A stretch of DNA of 64,000 bases from Adineta ricciae (Eukaryota; Rotifera; Eurotatoria; Adinetida; Adinetidae), in the NCBI GenBank assembly GCA_905250025.1, contig CAJNOJ010000185.1:124001-188000 (forward strand), written 5' to 3'. Made by a program: the position numbers and the translations under genes. Shown here piece by piece: positions 23,520-34,880 of this stretch. Below the pieces are notes generated by a model. It searched no databases and was not told the origin of the DNA. It was given only the letters and a program-made list of their open reading frames with translations. The first letter of the stretch is position 1. Each line of letters begins with the position of its first letter.

Positions 23520-26500
23520 ATGGATGCAAAATTTCATCATAAAGAGAGAAAAATCGTTCCGCGTTTTCGTCGTAAAAACGCAAATAATAATTTAATCGAT
23601 GCTGATGACGCCGAAGCTCAAGCTTTGATCGACAAAGAATTAGAAAGTCATTACGTTTGGACAAGTGACACAATTAATGAAGATTTCAAACATCAATTCG
23701 ATAATTATCAAAGTGAAGAAAATAATCAACAAATTTCAATCAAAGATGAAATTTACCAAAATCAACTTTACGATATAAATGATGGAGAAAATGAAGATTT
23801 GTGGAAAAAGAAAGTCGAATTAGATGAAAATTATGAAGTAAAATGGAGTGATGATCAACAAGAAAGAGAAATTCAATTTAATATTCATTCAATTCAAGAC
23901 AAACAACAACAATGGTCTTTAGATAATCAAAATCACGAACGAATTCAATTAAATCTTTTCGATAAACAACAATTAAAAAATAAACACGATTTAGAAACTG
24001 ATGATTCAAATCAAGAACAAAATTTCATTCAAGGCGAAGAATTTCGAAATCAAGTAAAGATTATCTTCATTCAAAATCACAATTTCTCTGTTTCTCTTTA
24101 GATGAAATTCGCTATAGAATCTCAATTAAACGATTTAAATATATTTCCGGAAAACAATGAAGATCTTCGATCGACCATCATCGATCCGAATCTTCCAATA
24201 ATTGATACAAAATTAAGTTGTGATCAAGAAGCGATTATTCTCGAATGGATTGAAGGAACATCTGAATATCAATTATCATTACCCGTTGAAAAACCTACTG
24301 AAGAATATTCACCACAAAATGATAAACAAATTGAAATTGATTCGAAGAATCTCAAGGCACTTCATTGGTCATTGGATTTACTCAAAGAAAACTTGATTTT
24401 ATCTTATTTAATTAGTTTACCAAGTAATGATCGAGAACAATTGTCGATTCCGGAAGATCTTCAAGTGAAATTATCGATCGATGATGAGAAGAATTTACAA
24501 ATTTTCTCATTAAATGATTCAATATTTTGTCAAACGATAAGTTTATCATCGAATGATTTGAAACAACAATTATTAACCATCATTGATTCAATTCAAATGA
24601 AACAAAACTTCGGAATCGATGAACAAAACTCAATTTGTCAATGGTCATTAAACGATTTGAAAATATTCATTCAAAATCTTTCACCAAATGAAATTCTTCA
24701 TCATCTCTATTCACCTGAAGACGCAACAAGTATTTCACTTGAACAAATTCTCATTGAAAGTGATGAAATCAGTGCTCGTGCATTTCGTCGTTATCGTTGT
24801 AAACATATGTCGATAAAAAGTGAAGAAAAACAACAATTTGATTCAACGGAAAGTTCACATTTAGAATTCAAAGGAAATGAAACCATTGCGATTGGAGAAG
24901 AACAAATACAAAATGATTTCGATGAACAACAATCATTCAAAGGTTCATTTGAAATAATTTTCATTTTCTAAATGATTTCTTTTTTAACTTTTCAGATATA
25001 ACAACATGTGAAATTCTATTAAATGAAAATATTTCTCAATCTTACGATATTAAAGCGAGTGAAAGTTCTCCTATTAAACTTGGTCCATGTTTATTTCGAT
25101 CGGATTACGAACGTGAACCACCGAAAACTTGGTCACGTCTTCGTCGTGAAATCGGTTACATTTCTTACGATGCTTCACTTGCTCAACCAACTTATCATCT
25201 CGATAAATCATTCAAACGTTATGTTCACATTCCTAAACAACGAACTCAATGTTCTTATAATGTTTATCGTGGTTATGAAGAATTCAAAGAAAAAGCTCGA
25301 TTAAATCCTGAGAATTATTTTCGTCCTCATGATGGAACTGATCTTCGTCCATTACTTTCCTGGTATTCACAAAAACAACATCTATTCTCGAAAACAAATT
25401 CTACTCTATTAAAACCACCAACATTCATCTGTCGAAGATTAGTTTTACGAACAATTTTAGCTAATCTTTATTGTGATAGTGATCCATGGAAATTACTTGT
25501 TGTTCGAATCAAAGGACAATTCTATTTAGCCATTGCAAATAAAGCAACGAGACATGTAGAAAATATGACAGAAGATGAATATAGTGGATATAAATTTGAA
25601 CAACTTTTTACAACACAACAACCGAATACAACGAGATTTGAAGAACAAATTCCTCTAGACAAACCTCAAGAACAATTTCATACTGTACAATATTGGAGAT
25701 TTGGAGAATTTAATATTCTCTATTCAAATGAAATTGATGGAGAAATTCATCAAGATATGATACCGAAACAAGTACGAGATGTTTTAATAAATTTAATTCT
25801 CATTTCTCGCGATTCTTTTTTTTAGACGGATGAGTCAGTAAAAGTCAATTTAACACAATCGACAGAAAACGAAGAAGAAGAAGAAGAAGATAGGGACGAT
25901 GTAGTTGAAGATGAAAATAAAGTGGCTCAAATCAATGAAAATCTTGAAGTTATTCAAACTGATGAAAACGAAACAGTTGACAAGAAAAAACGTTTTGAAA
26001 ATGAAATCAAAGCTGGTTATGTCGAAATGAAATGTACAAACAAAAAAATCTTCTATCGCGATGAAAATAAATTACAAACACTTTTCTGGTGGGCACAAAT
26101 GTGGTTAGCAAATGTCAACACACTCATGATTGGTTACAAATCTTCTAATGATGGAACTATTAATCAAATCGATTTATTTTCTATTCAAAAACTTATCTGG
26201 AAGTTTCTTTCTCGTTACGATCTTTATCTTAAATATTGTCTTTCTTATCTTTATTCATTTCTTCAATTAATTCAACAAACAATTCATATTGATGATCCAA
26301 ATACAATTCACGCATTTGCTTATATTCCTCAACCTTTAGAAATCGATCCATTGACTGGAGAAGCTGTGCAAGTTGATTTACCGCAATGTGTTCCTTTTCG
26401 TTACACACAAATCAAAAGATCCAATCAACGACACGCGAATTTAATGCCTGAATGGTATCTACAAGAAATTCTACGAGCAATTCCAATACGAGGAATTATT

Positions 26501-26617
26501 GATGAGAAAACAATTGAACAGGAAATGAAAAAACGAATTGGTCATCGAGGAAGAGCATCGTGTATACTTAAACAAGAAGAAAATCACGAAAAAAAACGTC
26601 CGAAGAAAAAAAAATAG
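23520..26617 (+). CDS. DXO/RAI1-family decapping enzyme, 980 aa
   Basis: DXO/RAI1 enzymes remove faulty or non-canonical (for example NAD) caps and degrade RNA 5'-3'. Four exons (23520-24053, 24102-24942, 24996-25771, 25826-26617) join in frame to 980 residues, against about 390 in usual DXO. The family domain starts near residue 503 (TWSRLRREIGYISYD) and includes FICRRLVLRTIL, GYKFEQLF, the metal motif SNEID (Glu704, Asp706) and VEMKC (Glu784, Lys786), then LQTLFWWAQMWL. So the catalytic residues are kept. The 78-residue distance between the last two motifs is about 60 longer than usual because of an acidic insert (EEEEEEDRDD). The first 500 residues are Gln/Glu/Asp-rich, with recurring WSL words (QWSLDN, HWSLDL, QWSLND), and match nothing I know. 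The tail is Lys-rich. Confidence 0.85.
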
Positions 26618-26692
26618 TCTGATAAATTTTATTCAAATTCTGTTTCTGGTTAAAATAAACGTCTTTTAAAAAGTCTAAACCCTTAAGATCCA

Positions 26693-27819
26693 AATAATTC
26701 GTATAAATGAGCACGAGTTTCCACTGGATTTGTCACCGAATAACCTTTTGTTCGGGGATCATTATAAATCTCATAATCATTGCCACCCTACACGGAACAA
26801 CTCATCGCACTCGTACTAACAAAACTCTTTTTAACTGACTTACCTTGAATGTTTTATCACCGAAAAAGTAGATATTTTTAATATTATCTTTTTCTAAATG
26901 TTTTATCGCATAGCGTTTATCCCAACCTTCTGGAAAGATATCGAAACTGATACTTCCACCTAAACCGAAAACCAAATTTTATGACATTAGAAGAAAATAA
27001 GTTTTACCAATGGCATAAACTAAATTTAGATGCGCAAATTTTTCTTCAAGATCTTTGATCATTGTTGCGCGAATTTTATGAACCTATAAAGACGAAAAAA
27101 GAAAACGGTTACAAACGAAAATTTTAAGAAGAGTAACCTTACGGAATCATAAGCTTCGAATAGATCTCGTTCTTTCTGTGTACAATTTCGACCAACAGGA
27201 GAAACATTGATAAGACCATTACGAAATTCAATAAAAGTTCCACTAAAAATTCTCGATTTATATTAACGAAAGAAGAAAAAAAAAGATCGAAAATACCGTT
27301 TAAATGGTAAACGAATGTCAGATAAATATTTTAGACAATAATTAATAAGTGTTTGTAAATCATCATCACCAACATACTTTTGAATATTCTAGAAAAGAAT
27401 TTCTAACTAAAGAAAAATCTTTTTTTTCGATAAAGTGAAACAAACTTCTTCGAAAAATTGTACTCCATTTTTATAACCAACAAGACCATTTTCAGCAAAA
27501 ACATAATCATATTTCGCAATTGCTACATCAACAAAACATTGTTTGACAATGAAATTTTTCTAAAATAAAACTCACCTTGTGTTCCTCCGATTTGTTCAGC
27601 AATTTTCACAATATCAGATCCTCCAACTAAACCAATGAGACACTTCTTTCTAACTTCTTGTAGACACATATCCATTTCCGGTGTTATCGATTGTCGTGGT
27701 ATAGTTACTGTTCCATCCACATCAAATAAACAAATTGTATCTAATTTTCTTGAAATCATCCAATCATCATTTCCAAGTGGTTCACCCGGTGTTGTAAATG
27801 GTGTATTCGGTGTTGCCAT
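26693..27819 (-). CDS. PMM2: Phosphomannomutase
   Basis: Converts mannose-6-phosphate to mannose-1-phosphate for GDP-mannose and N-glycan synthesis in the cytosol. From the ATG at 27817-27819 the product has the HAD-type nucleophile site LFDVDGTVT, then [53 protein letters not shown] and the C-terminal [17 protein letters not shown] and [17 protein letters not shown]. These are the diagnostic stretches of eukaryotic PMM1/PMM2. Seven or so short introns interrupt it. An acceptor (TTTTTAAATTCTAG) lies 7 nt before the ATG. The assignment to PMM2 rather than PMM1 is nominal. Confidence 0.93.
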
Positions 27820-27949
27820 ATCTTGTCTAGAATTTAAAAAGAAATGAATCTCGATTTGTTCAGAAGAAAATGTATTTATATATATATATGTATATGTTTT
27901 TTGTTTAGCATGCGCTAATACAAAGAAAGAAAACAAATAAAAATTAAGA

Positions 27950-28430
27950 TCATAATGGTATGTTTTGATGAAAATTTAATCCATGTCGACGACATCGTTC
28001 CAGATGTGCATAATAAAGTAAAAGATTTTTATTTCCATAGGTTGGATTGGATGTTGTTGATAATTCCGAAGGAATTGTTGTTAAACGTTGAATATCATGG
28101 ATAACACAATCTCGATTGGGACATATACATAACTGAGAATGAATTGAATTCATTAAACTCGTCGAATTTGTTGTCGATGATGTTGATGACGATGACGAAT
28201 CGGATTCATTTGAACTTGGTGGTGAATAATTTTCCGGATGAGAATAAATATTCATCGAACTGAAAAAAAAAAACAAATAAAATTTCAACTTTTTCTGTGT
28301 TTATAAATCCATTACTTTGTCTGAAGATCCGTTCTGATTGCCATTCGTTTTGATAAATTTCCTCCTCCACTATCTGTCGATGAGTAGGGATTATCTTCAT
28401 GATGTCGTTTCCTTTACAAAAGAAAGAAAT
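27950..28430 (-). CDS. Uncharacterised Ser-rich protein, 5' end unresolved
   Basis: Exons at 27950-28259 and 28316-28411 splice in frame (GNLSKRMAIRTDLQT joined to NSMNIYSHPENYSPP). A Ser/Thr run (SDSSSSSTSSTTNSTSL) is followed by SQLCICPNRDCVIHDIQ, a possible small Cys/His cluster, and the C-terminus ERCRRHGLNFHQNIPL. An upstream exon near 28470-28545 could encode a hydrophobic stretch (FIIFVYKS), but I find no certain start. It lies 130 bp upstream of PMM on the same strand, close enough to share a transcript. Family unknown. Confidence 0.5.
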
Positions 28431-29211
28431 ACAAAATTGAATTAAATATTTGGAAAAAAAACAAACTTACATGATTTATATACAAAAATAATAAAATTAA
28501 ATGATGGATAAAGAAATCTGGTCTTGATGAAATGCTCCTTGAAGATTTATCAAGACTTCTCTTTTCGTACTATTTTAAAACGAAATATTTCAATGATTAA
28601 ACAGAATTAAATCTAGTCTGACTAAACAAAGATGGTCCAACGAAATGTCTCCATTTGATCATTACCTTAACTAATCAATTTTCCAATGAAATTTTTATTT
28701 AAAAATTTTCATTTGAAAAATCAATACGAATTCTATTCCAGAATTTTTTCTTTGTAAAATAAATCGTGTTGATTATGATAATTTAATCTTGTCTGAAGAT
28801 GGCGCTAGTATCCGGATCTCTACTATTCGAATATAATGAACGGGATATATGTATGGTCATTCAATAGATTTTTAAAATTTAACATTCAGTATCAGCGAAG
28901 TCCGAAAAGGGAGAAAAATTAGGAAGGAATGTCTCGGAAAAATAAAGTCAAACAAATTCAATTAGTAAAAATCGTACAAATATCAGAAAACGAAAGAAAA
29001 CAAAATTCAATTGAGATCTAAGTATACAAAATAAGAAAGTTTATTCAATCAACTATAGTTGATGTTGTGAATTATTTAAGATAAATGAGAATGGCTCGAA
29101 GGAAATCGGTAAATTGAAAGAAAGAAAATGATTGAAATCGCTACAAAAGTTTTTCGTACAAATGTTAATATCAATTCCAATGGAAGTAACCGATAAGGAA
29201 TAATCTTATTT
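28431..29211. other. Intergenic, possible 5' exon of the Ser-rich gene
   Basis: The first 120 bp may include an exon of the gene to the left. The rest, up to the end of nitrate reductase, has only short frames. The minus frame 29076-29324 is an out-of-frame shadow of the nitrate reductase 3' end. Confidence 0.4.
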
Positions 29212-31614
29212 TTAAAAACGAATAAATTGTTCATTGACATTCCATCCAGCATCGTTTGCAAGTTGATAAACATCATCAGACATTTCAGGTGGACCACAAC
29301 AAAGTAATAAACCATCATGAACATCTTGTATTTGATTTAGAGTTAAATGTTGATTGGAATTTGTATTTAAACGTGTAATAATAAATTGAACTTGTTTTAA
29401 AGATTGAAGTTCATCATGTAAAAGAATATCTTTTTCTGTTTTATTAAAATAAATTAAATTACATTGAATATGATCTCGAAAGGCATGTTGAAATATTTGA
29501 TAAATACCCGTAATTCCACTTCCACCAGCAATCATCGTCAGTTTATTAATCTTTCTCTCTATGCCGTGAATTGAAAAGATTTTATTCTGATGATATTCAA
29601 AATCTCCAAATGGTCCTTTACATTCAATTGTATCACCTGGTTTCAATGCATTCATACATAAAGACATTTTTCCAGCTTTTGGTGTTCGATATAATTTAAT
29701 AAGTAAATCAAATGTTCCACATTGATTTGGTTCAGATATTGGTGTATATGCTCGAATCAGTTTTGTATGTAATTCAGTGAAACATCGAATAAATAAATGT
29801 TTTCCCAACGGTACACCTAATGTTTGTTTCGAATGTTCCAATGTAAATGTAAAAAGTATCGTATCATGATTAACATTGATTTTTTTCTCTAATTTGGCTT
29901 TTCTCCATTGTTTTTGTGAAAGAAATACTTCTCGTTGAGTGTCGTTATTTGAATTTGTTTTGAGAATTCCAATATGATATTGAGTTAATAATGATTTTGC
30001 ATGATCACTATGAATAGCTAAGAAATCTTCAGAAGCATCCGTACCACTTGATAATAAAATCGAATTTGCACCACCGGGATGTTCTTTTAAATATCGAGTT
30101 ACATCATAAACATTTCCATTGATTGCAATCCATGTATCATCATTTTTATTATGTTTGGATAATTCTTCTTCAGTGATGATTTCTGTTATTGAATCATTTG
30201 TCATTTTAATATTCGATGATAGATATTCATTAGAAATTTCATTTTGTGATCCCCAAAATCCATCGATAAGATTTCTTCCTTGTTCTTTCACTTTTTCCAT
30301 CCATCCACCTTTTGTCAAACCAGGTATTGTTGGATGTTCAAATAATAATTGATTTGTATTATCTTGTTTTGTAATTGTTATTCGATGCCAACAATTATTT
30401 AACATACTGAGAATATTCCAATAAATATCTCGTGGTTGAATATTCATTGATTCATCCATTGCACGAACGAGAATATCTTTTGCTTTTGAAAGTTCATTTA
30501 TTGAAATTTCGATATTCCAAAAACACCAACAAAAACAACTTTCTCGATTTGACATATCTAATTTTCCACCGAAAAGTTCTTCATCTGATTTTATTTTTCG
30601 ATAAAGATCTTCTGGATAGTTAATCGTTGTCAATTTCCATGTTTGACCTTGATCAAGAGAGATTTCGACTCTTCCAACACGTATTCCACCTCCATTATAA
30701 GCATATCCACGAATATGATAATATTTATCTTCTTCAATTTCAATTATTTCATCATGAGTCGGATAACAAATGACACTTTGAATATTAAGATTGTATAAAG
30801 CATATCGTTCATCTTTGTACCAAGATTTATCATGTTCCACTATTTCAGGTGTTACCATTGTTGGTAAAACTCGATTATCGTAAATATGATACCAATTATC
30901 ACTTGGTTTATCACTAAGAATAATTCGTTTTAACCATTTAACACTTCTTCCACCAATATGTCCAGGAATGACAATACGAAGAGGACGTCCATGATCAGGT
31001 CTTAAGAATTCACCATTCATTTTATAAGCTAACATAACACCCATCGATGGATTCATTGCAGTTGATAAACGAATACTTGTTCCATAATGACCATTTGGAA
31101 GTTGATCAATACCTTCCATCCACATGTATTTTGTTTCCAATTTTGGTTTAGTTAATTGAAGAATTTCATTTATTAAGATTCCAGTAAATAAAGCTGTGCT
31201 AACGGCAGCACTTCCCCAATTAAATCCATGACCTTTTCGTATGATATTTTGTTCTTTACGTCGATTTCCTGCACAAACCATTGTGACTGGAATTGTTATT
31301 TGAGGAAATTTGAAAAGTTCATTCAGTGTAAATGACATGGGGTTTTCAATCATTCCCTCAATATGAATCGTCCAATTAGAAATATCTTCGTCAGATATTT
31401 TTGGAACAGGTCCATGATTACGAACAAACCATAATTCAGTTGGAGTTAAAAAACCATGATCATAGAGAAGTTTTAATGGTGGTTCACAATTGAATGGATG
31501 AATTCCCGTTAATCGAATTAATCGTGCATCTCTTGCGACATGTGAATCTGGAGTTTTTTCATCACATTCTAAAATTTCTGTTGGTTTTTCTGTTGTAATT
31601 GGTAATGGAAACAT
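29212..31614 (-). CDS. Assimilatory nitrate reductase (NAD(P)H), intronless
   Basis: Reduces nitrate to nitrite in the cytosol using Mo-molybdopterin, haem and FAD. The 800-residue frame has all parts in order. The Mo domain (about 20-290) has TMVCAGNRRKEQN with the Mo-ligand Cys114 and HIGGRSVKWLKRI at 219-231. The dimerisation domain (about 290-425) ends in CFCWCFWNIE and MLNNCWHRI. The cytochrome b5 domain (about 475-552) has haem ligands in EHPGG (His512) and AIHSDHAK (His535). The FAD domain has RAYTP at 621-625, and the NAD(P)H domain has GGSGITG at 697-703 and CGPPEM at 773-778. Animal sulfite oxidase lacks the flavin half, so this is a true eukaryotic nitrate reductase of the plant/algal/fungal kind. 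It has no introns, unlike almost every neighbour, yet its AT-rich codon use matches them, suggesting old horizontal acquisition. No nitrite reductase or nitrate transporter is nearby. Confidence 0.95.
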   Translation of the reverse strand: MFPLPITTEKPTEILECDEKTPDSHVARDARLIRLTGIHPFNCEPPLKLLYDHGFLTPTELWFVRNHGPVPKISDEDISNWTIHIEGMIENPMSFTLNELFKFPQITIPVTMVCAGNRRKEQNIIRKGHGFNWGSAAVSTALFTGILINEILQLTKPKLETKYMWMEGIDQLPNGHYGTSIRLSTAMNPSMGVMLAYKMNGEFLRPDHGRPLRIVIPGHIGGRSVKWLKRIILSDKPSDNWYHIYDNRVLPTMVTPEIVEHDKSWYKDERYALYNLNIQSVICYPTHDEIIEIEEDKYYHIRGYAYNGGGIRVGRVEISLDQGQTWKLTTINYPEDLYRKIKSDEELFGGKLDMSNRESCFCWCFWNIEISINELSKAKDILVRAMDESMNIQPRDIYWNILSMLNNCWHRITITKQDNTNQLLFEHPTIPGLTKGGWMEKVKEQGRNLIDGFWGSQNEISNEYLSSNIKMTNDSITEIITEEELSKHNKNDDTWIAINGNVYDVTRYLKEHPGGANSILLSSGTDASEDFLAIHSDHAKSLLTQYHIGILKTNSNNDTQREVFLSQKQWRKAKLEKKINVNHDTILFTFTLEHSKQTLGVPLGKHLFIRCFTELHTKLIRAYTPISEPNQCGTFDLLIKLYRTPKAGKMSLCMNALKPGDTIECKGPFGDFEYHQNKIFSIHGIERKINKLTMIAGGSGITGIYQIFQHAFRDHIQCNLIYFNKTEKDILLHDELQSLKQVQFIITRLNTNSNQHLTLNQIQDVHDGLLLCCGPPEMSDDVYQLANDAGWNVNEQFIRF

Positions 31615-32533
31615 TTAAAGTCATAAAATAAGTTGAAATATCGAGATTTGACTTTCGATAAACAAACTGCACAATATGTGTATAAACAATATATATATGT
31701 AGATTAATACCTTTTGAATGAATATCGTATTTCTCTTTCATACAAACTACCATTAAGACGACGCATGTTTTCGTTCTTTGTATCATAGGTCAAGAAGGGC
31801 GAATCATTAAATACAAAAGTCATTGATAAAAGATAACTAACAGACCATTACGACCAAATTCTTAAAGAACAAATGTCTTTGTATCATTGATCTTTGTGTC
31901 AATTAAATGTTATATTGACTTCAAATTCGATCTCTTCATATTTTTATCGCTCAACACGACTGTTAATAATGATTCATACATGCGAAGATAGACGTTTCGC
32001 TTCTTCTCAAATGAATCATAGTTTTGATTGAAGTGTAATAGAAGAAAAAGTCCATAGACTGACTCTAATCAAAATCATTAATTTCTTTCATTTTTGATAT
32101 TCTATAATATAATAGATATTTGAATTTATAACACAAATACTGCGAGTATCATTATCAAAAAGATATATCAATAAGTGAGAGATTTCTATTGATTGATACT
32201 GTTTATTTATCATATAAATTCAAATATCCATAAAAGTCACTTTCAAATGATTCTATCCGATCAAAGTTTATCGATAAGATTTCTTTCGGTTCAACCTACT
32301 TAGCAGAAATCAAGTGGAATTTTCTATCCAAAACATTTTTTACGTACTGGAAAATGTACTCACTTTTTCTCCCCATGTGATGACGCATTAAGTACAATTA
32401 CTGTTCGTTGATGATATTTGATCGTGAAATACATCAATAATTTGTTTCAATCAAAAAGTACATAACGATAATATCTTCAAAATATATTTGACGAATAACT
32501 TTTGCTCGATCATGCATAACTATCAATATAAAT
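31615..32533. promoter_or_regulatory. Divergent region of nitrate reductase and ART-TPR genes
   Basis: About 0.9 kb of AT-rich DNA between two divergent genes. A TATA-like ATCAATATAAATATG lies directly before the ART start. No gene or repeat is evident. Confidence 0.4.
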
Positions 32534-34880
32534 ATGTTGTCGATGAGAGAAATGAAGTATAACGTCTACTATTCTTTACTTGGTGAAATGCCTTTTTTCA
32601 AATGGCGTTTGGGCAAAAAGCAAAATGATGGAAAAGAAAAAGAGAAAAAAAGTAGAAGACGTGATCGAAATGAGCAACAAAGAGATCAACAATCGCCGAA
32701 TCAAACTGAACAACCAACAGTCAGTGATGATGATACAATAATGGTTTATTTAGCAAGTGGACCACCAAAAGATACAATTGTCGAAGTTCTCAGATCGCTT
32801 AATAATAATGAAATTCAGGTCAGGTTCGAATACAAATCGTGTATTCATATTTATTTTATTTATTTCAGATAAATCAAACAGAAGATGAGTGTGTTGATTC
32901 GATAAAATCATTATCAGACAAAAAGGTTCTTCTAATTCTTGATAAATCACCATCAGAAAGTCTTCTTGAATCTATCAAGAGTCTCTCACAAGTCGATTCA
33001 CTTATTGTCTATTCAAAATCATTTGGTAATCATGAAAATGAGCCGACTTCAGCACAGACTAGTCGTGCGATAACCCGATGTGAAAATCCCGAAAATCTTG
33101 TGAATATAATTCAATCAACTCGCAATGAAATTGCAAAACAAACAGCAGCATTCAGTGTTTATAATCAAAAAGATAAAGCAACACGAGATTTAAGTAAAGA
33201 ATCTGCTTCATTTCTATTTTTTCAATTACTTAAAACTGTGATATTAAATATGCCGAAAACACAAGAAGCGAAGCAAATGATGGTTTCAAAATGCAAAGAA
33301 TTTTATCGAGGAAATTTGGTTGAATTGGCCAACATAAATGAATTTGATATGACATATAAATCTGATGAAGCTATTCAATGGTATACAAAGGAGTGTTTTT
33401 TATACAGATTTGTTAACAAAGCATTACGTACGGAAGATGTCGATATTTTATATCATTTTCGTTTTTATATTGTTGATCTTTGCAAACAACTCGAATTGAA
33501 ATTTGAAGATTTGAAAACTAAAGGAAAGAATTTAATTAAATTGTATCGTGGATCGTGTCTCAATCCAGCTGAAGTGGAAAATTTTCAAAAAAGTATTGGA
33601 AATTTGATCGCAACGAATGGTTATTTGTCAACAAGTTATGATCGTGCTGTTGCATATGGATTTGCAACAAAACCAAATAATCGAGTTGGTGTTGTTCAAG
33701 CACTTTTCGAATATCAAGTTGATATTAGTCAAGTGAAAAGTATTGTGATTGCTGATATTGCACAATATTCCGCTTTTCCAGAAGAAGCAGAAATGCTTGT
33801 TGATATAGGTGAGAAGAAAAATAAAAAAGAAAATTTTCTTTTTAAAAAAAAAAGTATCTTTCAATTTAGGTGCTGCGTTTCGAATTGAATCATGTACCTA
33901 TGATCCAACAGATAATTTGTATCATGTACAAGTACAAGCAACCGATCAAGGTGCTGCTTTAGCCGCTGAATATATAGAATATCAAAAGAAGAAAATGATG
34001 GATGCCAATGTTGTTCTCTTATTTGGTCATTTGCTTCTCGAAATGGGCGAATATGAAAAAGCGAATAGGTATTTCGATAATATTCTAAACTCGTCAAAAC
34101 CAAATGATGAAGAAATTGCTTGTATTTATTTTAATTTTGGACGTACACATCGTTTAAGAGATAATTTAGAAGAAGCGTTTCATGCTTATCTTCGTGCTTA
34201 TAATTTACATGCATATGCCAAACCGAAACGCTTAGCAAGTGCGGCAAAAGCTTTGAATGGCATTGGAATTGTACTCTCAGCTATGGGAAGAGATGATGAA
34301 GCTTTACAATGTTTTATAGGTGCTTTAGAACTATTCAGAAAAAGTGTGAGAAAAAAACATGTGGATGTCGCTGGAACTTTAATCAATTTGAGTACAATTC
34401 AGTGTGACAGAAAACAGGTATAGAGTGTATTTGTATAAACTCGAACGAATGATAGAATATTTGTTGTTTATCTAGTATGATGAAGCATTGGTCAATACTT
34501 TGAAAGCACAAAAGCTTTTTCAACATTGTCTTCCTGGTGCTCATCCAAATCAAGCGTCAACATTTGCAACACTTGGTAACATTTATTTTGGTCTTGATCG
34601 ACTTGATCTGTCAATCGAAAATTACAAACGAGCATTTGAAATCCAAATGCTTTCATTACCAAGTGGTCATCCGGACATAACTCGAACACTACACAATATT
34701 GGTTTAGCCTATGAACGACGTGGTGATTATAAAGTGGCTCATGATTATATTCAAAAAGCAGCAGAAACAATATCAAATCAAGAAAAACAACAAACCGAAC
34801 ATCCACTTGCACTTGTTGTGGATCATGGAAGAAATCACGTACTCGCTTCCTCGATGAATTGTCCAACATTTCGATTTTAA
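32534..34880 (+). CDS. ADP-ribosyltransferase with C-terminal TPRs
   Basis: Four exons (32534-32818, 32869-33808, 33870-34417, 34476-34880) join in frame to 725 residues. After a basic, disordered N-terminus and a divergent ~100-residue region, the mono-ADP-ribosyltransferase domain has the R-S-E triad: Arg322 in KLYRGSC, the STS motif at 349-351 (GYLSTSYDRA), and Glu401/Glu403 in PEEAEML, the ExE pair of arginine-specific ecto-ART-like enzymes. From about residue 425 there are kinesin-light-chain-like TPRs (EMGEYEKANRYFDNIL, AMGRDDEALQCFIGALELF, FGLDRLDLSIENYKRAFEI, RRGDYKVAHDYIQKAAE). No signal peptide, so probably intracellular. This ART-TPR pairing is known as a large bdelloid family. Confidence 0.92.

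Noticed and set aside
27840..27936. N-terminal extension of phosphomannomutase through the TATATATA tract
   Set aside because: The extra 39 codons come from an AT microsatellite upstream of a splice acceptor; the family start fits MATPNTPF at 27819.
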